This document shows positions 62,448 to 64,000 of a stretch of 64,000 nucleotides of DNA, in pieces (the first letter of the stretch is position 1; every line of letters begins with the position of its first letter). Source of the DNA: Oligoflexia bacterium (GTDB lineage: Bacteria > Bdellovibrionota_B > Oligoflexia > Oligoflexales > JAGOVF01); contig JAUILP010000003.1 in assembly GCA_030432875.1 (NCBI GenBank), positions 38,267 through 102,266 of the forward strand, in the 5' to 3' direction. The position numbers and the translations under genes were made by a program. The notes beneath the pieces are model-generated. The model saw only the letters and a program-made list of their open reading frames with translations. It did not search any database and was not told the origin of the DNA.

Positions 62448-62558
62448 TTTTTGGCTCCATTTTATATACTTTAAGAGTTAAACGTTTGCAAAATTTTTTT
62501 TCCAATACTTAGGACATACTCACCCTAAGCTTCAACCTCTATTGGCGGACATCGTACT

Positions 62559-63500
62559 TTAATGTGAAAATAGGTCTGCATTTGCCCTCCCATATTGGCA
62601 AAAATTATCTAAATTCAATTCTACTTCATACCTAATATTGTTAGCGTTCTTAGCGTCAGGCGCTTCTTTTACAGAAGCATAATTTTCAAAATATCGATAC
62701 CAAGAGTCTATTTTGTTATCAACTACCTTTTTAATGAAATTTTTTTTATCAATATTTGCGCCTGTAATTTCTTCAGGACCAAAAAGAGTAAAATATTTGA
62801 CCAAAACAGCTGCTTCCATTTGTTTACTCAAAAACTTTTGAGATGCTTTCTCAAAATAACACCCCCTGCAGGTTTCACTAAGACTCAAAAAACCACTAAA
62901 TTCCATATTTTTCCATAATTTTCTCGGAATCATCAACATCTTCCCTGAGTCAGGCATATAAATGAATTGAAGTTCAATAAAATTTTCCGAGCATATTTGA
63001 TTTGCATCAACTGGACCATCCTGAAGTCCATTTTCGTAATCCTCAAATGCCAAACTAGAAATCGCTAAATCCCGAGATTTTCCAAATGTTCTGGAATAAG
63101 TATCGCCATGATGAGCGCCATATATTGACGAATTTATTTCGGAAAAAGCCAACCCAGTTTGCCAAAATTTTTTCACCTTAAGCCTTGAGAAAGCTAAAAT
63201 TTCTTGCTTACAAGACGCAATCGTATATAGATCATCCTTGATAAAATGAGGGACTAATGCAGTCACTTTTTGTTTGATATTACGTTTCACTTTCATCCCC
63301 TTGCAGTAGTAGTTTTTTATTTTATTGGCGACTTCAGTATCTGACCTTCCTGACTTGATAATGGTAGACAATGAATTAAAACTTTTCTGGGTAGTTGCAA
63401 TCCCGTGCACAGAAACCATTTTACTGCCTCCCGAATGGATGCAGGAAGATATGTTAAGAATCAGAATTGCATTACTGAAAGATAATATGCAGGTTTTCAT
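62559..63500 (-). CDS. putative lipoprotein of unknown function
   Basis: I choose the ATG at 63500, giving 313 residues with signal MKTCILSFSNAILILNISSC; a start at 63518 adds six residues. The mature part is soluble, with several cysteines (YYCKGM, ASCKQE, QICSEN, CRGCYF and NFCQYG). No domain recognised. It overlaps the end of the PEGA-like gene at 63472 by 29 bases, so the two are likely co-translated. Confidence 0.65.
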   Translation of the reverse strand: MKTCILSFSNAILILNISSCIHSGGSKMVSVHGIATTQKSFNSLSTIIKSGRSDTEVANKIKNYYCKGMKVKRNIKQKVTALVPHFIKDDLYTIASCKQEILAFSRLKVKKFWQTGLAFSEINSSIYGAHHGDTYSRTFGKSRDLAISSLAFEDYENGLQDGPVDANQICSENFIELQFIYMPDSGKMLMIPRKLWKNMEFSGFLSLSETCRGCYFEKASQKFLSKQMEAAVLVKYFTLFGPEEITGANIDKKNFIKKVVDNKIDSWYRYFENYASVKEAPDAKNANNIRYEVELNLDNFCQYGRANADLFSH

Positions 63501-63780
63501 CGCCGCTAAAACCTCCATCTAGCCTAATCGTTTTCGACAGGTATCCCTTGGCTCTTATGGTAATGGTGGTATCACTATCATCAACTAATATTGTAGTTGG
63601 ATTTTCTTTACAAGGAACTGACCTGGATTTTTTCCCTCTAATCAGAATATCGCTACAAATTGGGATGGTAGATACAAATAGTCGCCGAATAGTACTTTTG
63701 ATGTCTGCCTTTGTCTTTGATTTTGGAATATGAGTCAAGAATTTTTCCCTCGGATCGATTTTAGGATGGTTTTCATACAA
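63472..63780 (-). CDS. PEGA-like small protein, N-terminus uncertain
   Basis: A 102-residue frame starting at a TTG; the same frame continues upstream without ATG to a TGA near 63826. The C-terminal part (ILIRGKKSRSVPCKENPTTI then ITIRAKGYLSKTIRL) has the shape of a single PEGA-type beta module. The true start may lie upstream in another frame next to the tandem repeat, so the 5' end could be damaged. It precedes and overlaps the lipoprotein gene. Confidence 0.5.
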   Translation of the reverse strand: MYENHPKIDPREKFLTHIPKSKTKADIKSTIRRLFVSTIPICSDILIRGKKSRSVPCKENPTTILVDDSDTTITIRAKGYLSKTIRLDGGFSGDENLHIIFQ

Positions 63781-63805
63781 GAGTTTATTTTCAGGAGCAA
63801 TAGGT

Positions 63806-63934
63806 TCATGGTAACCTTCCGGTCAGCATGTCTAGCCAGCTAGCATTTCCTTCCCTATAATCCCCGTTCATTAGAGAGCTTCCGGTCAGCATGTCTAGCC
63901 AGCTAGCATTTCCTTCCCTATAATCCCCATTCAT
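63806..63934 (-). CDS. possible 42-residue protein made of two 21-residue repeats
   Basis: From the ATG at 63932-63934 the frame gives MNGDYREGNASWLDMLTGSS followed by L and a second copy, then RLP and a stop at 63806. The repeat unit is exactly 63 bases, so the two copies stay in frame. No strong ribosome site is visible. The peptide could be real, or the repeat could be non-coding. Confidence 0.35.
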   Translation of the reverse strand: MNGDYREGNASWLDMLTGSSLMNGDYREGNASWLDMLTGRLP

Positions 63935-63936
63935 TA
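63816..63936. repeat. two-copy 63-bp tandem repeat
   Basis: Copy 1 begins at 63816 and copy 2 at 63879 (CTTCCGGTCAGCATGTC in both). The first 58 bases of the two differ at one position (63929). After that copy 2 diverges. Confidence 0.9.
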
Positions 63937-64000
63937 TACCTGGGCATTTTTACCCCCATACCAAGTACTTTAAGTCCTTGATCTGTAACCTAGGTAAAAA

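Noticed and set aside
1..64000. CRISPR array or cas genes
   Set aside because: No regularly spaced direct repeats with unique spacers were seen. The DUF2779 protein has a Cas4-like start but is a different family.

Overview
The window reads as accessory, integrative DNA from a Gram-negative bacterium of low to moderate G+C. Several predicted lipoproteins have diderm-type signal peptides, there are PEGA and NlpC/P60 envelope proteins, and a secretion or conjugation apparatus of the VirB/Tra kind is present. A helix-turn-helix regulator that looks like the TIGR02147/DUF4423 group, plus many secreted proteins I cannot place, would fit a Bdellovibrionota or other deltaproteobacteria-like host. 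That assignment is inference only.

Layout. 1-4.4 kb (minus strand): the N-terminal part of a subtilase lipoprotein cut by the window edge, then a MoxR ATPase / VWA-like metallopeptidase / small-protein operon. 4.4-5.5 kb: a decayed thermonuclease-like gene and an A+T-rich leader with repeated TGCAAA. 5.5-14.9 kb (plus): a long run of secreted, lipidated or membrane-anchored proteins of unknown function. It includes two paralogous coiled-coil proteins and ends with a DNA-binding regulator, one more secreted protein and a clear terminator. 15-22.4 kb: a broken transposase, two paralogous NlpC/P60 lipoproteins in opposite orientation, a duplicated and partly decayed small gene, and a PEGA-domain protein.

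22.5-43.6 kb is a defence-like island. It holds a DUF2779 nuclease-like protein; a four-gene operon (Z1 ATPase, DUF4420 PD-(D/E)XK protein, Eco57I-type N6 DNA methylase, membrane protein); a convergent three-gene operon (small likely ribbon-helix-helix regulator, SPL-like radical SAM enzyme, ASCH protein) with a tandem 10-bp operator and an 11-bp homopolymer inside the radical SAM gene; a DUF4011/SF1-helicase/Vsr-like protein; an unknown protein; and an overlapping HNH nuclease / SAM methyltransferase pair bracketed by imperfect direct repeats of about 135 bp.

44.1-54.6 kb is a conjugative transfer operon. In order it has two small proteins, VirB2-like pilin, attenuator hairpin, VirB3-, VirB4-, VirB5-, VirB6-like genes, a frameshifted VirB8/TraE-like gene, TraK/VirB9- and TraB/VirB10-like genes, an FtsK-like coupling ATPase, a MOBC-like relaxase candidate, a glycine-zipper lipoprotein and a small protein, ended by a strong terminator. 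Twin palindromes and a -24/-12 type promoter match lie upstream. An AbiEi antitoxin with a deleted AbiEii partner follows.

At 56.16-56.22 kb lies the 3' part of a tRNA-Leu (anticodon loop to CCA) without its 5' half, followed at once by a tyrosine integrase. This is best read as an attachment site marking the right end of one element (conjugation plus defence) and the left end of a second one. The second element (56.2-64 kb) carries lipoproteins, an RNase HI homologue lacking two catalytic acidic residues, small membrane proteins and an in-frame 63-bp tandem repeat. Several genes (49.67 kb, 58.95 kb, 15.5 kb) look broken by single-base changes, some at short homopolymers, so either real decay, phase variation or residual sequencing error must be considered.
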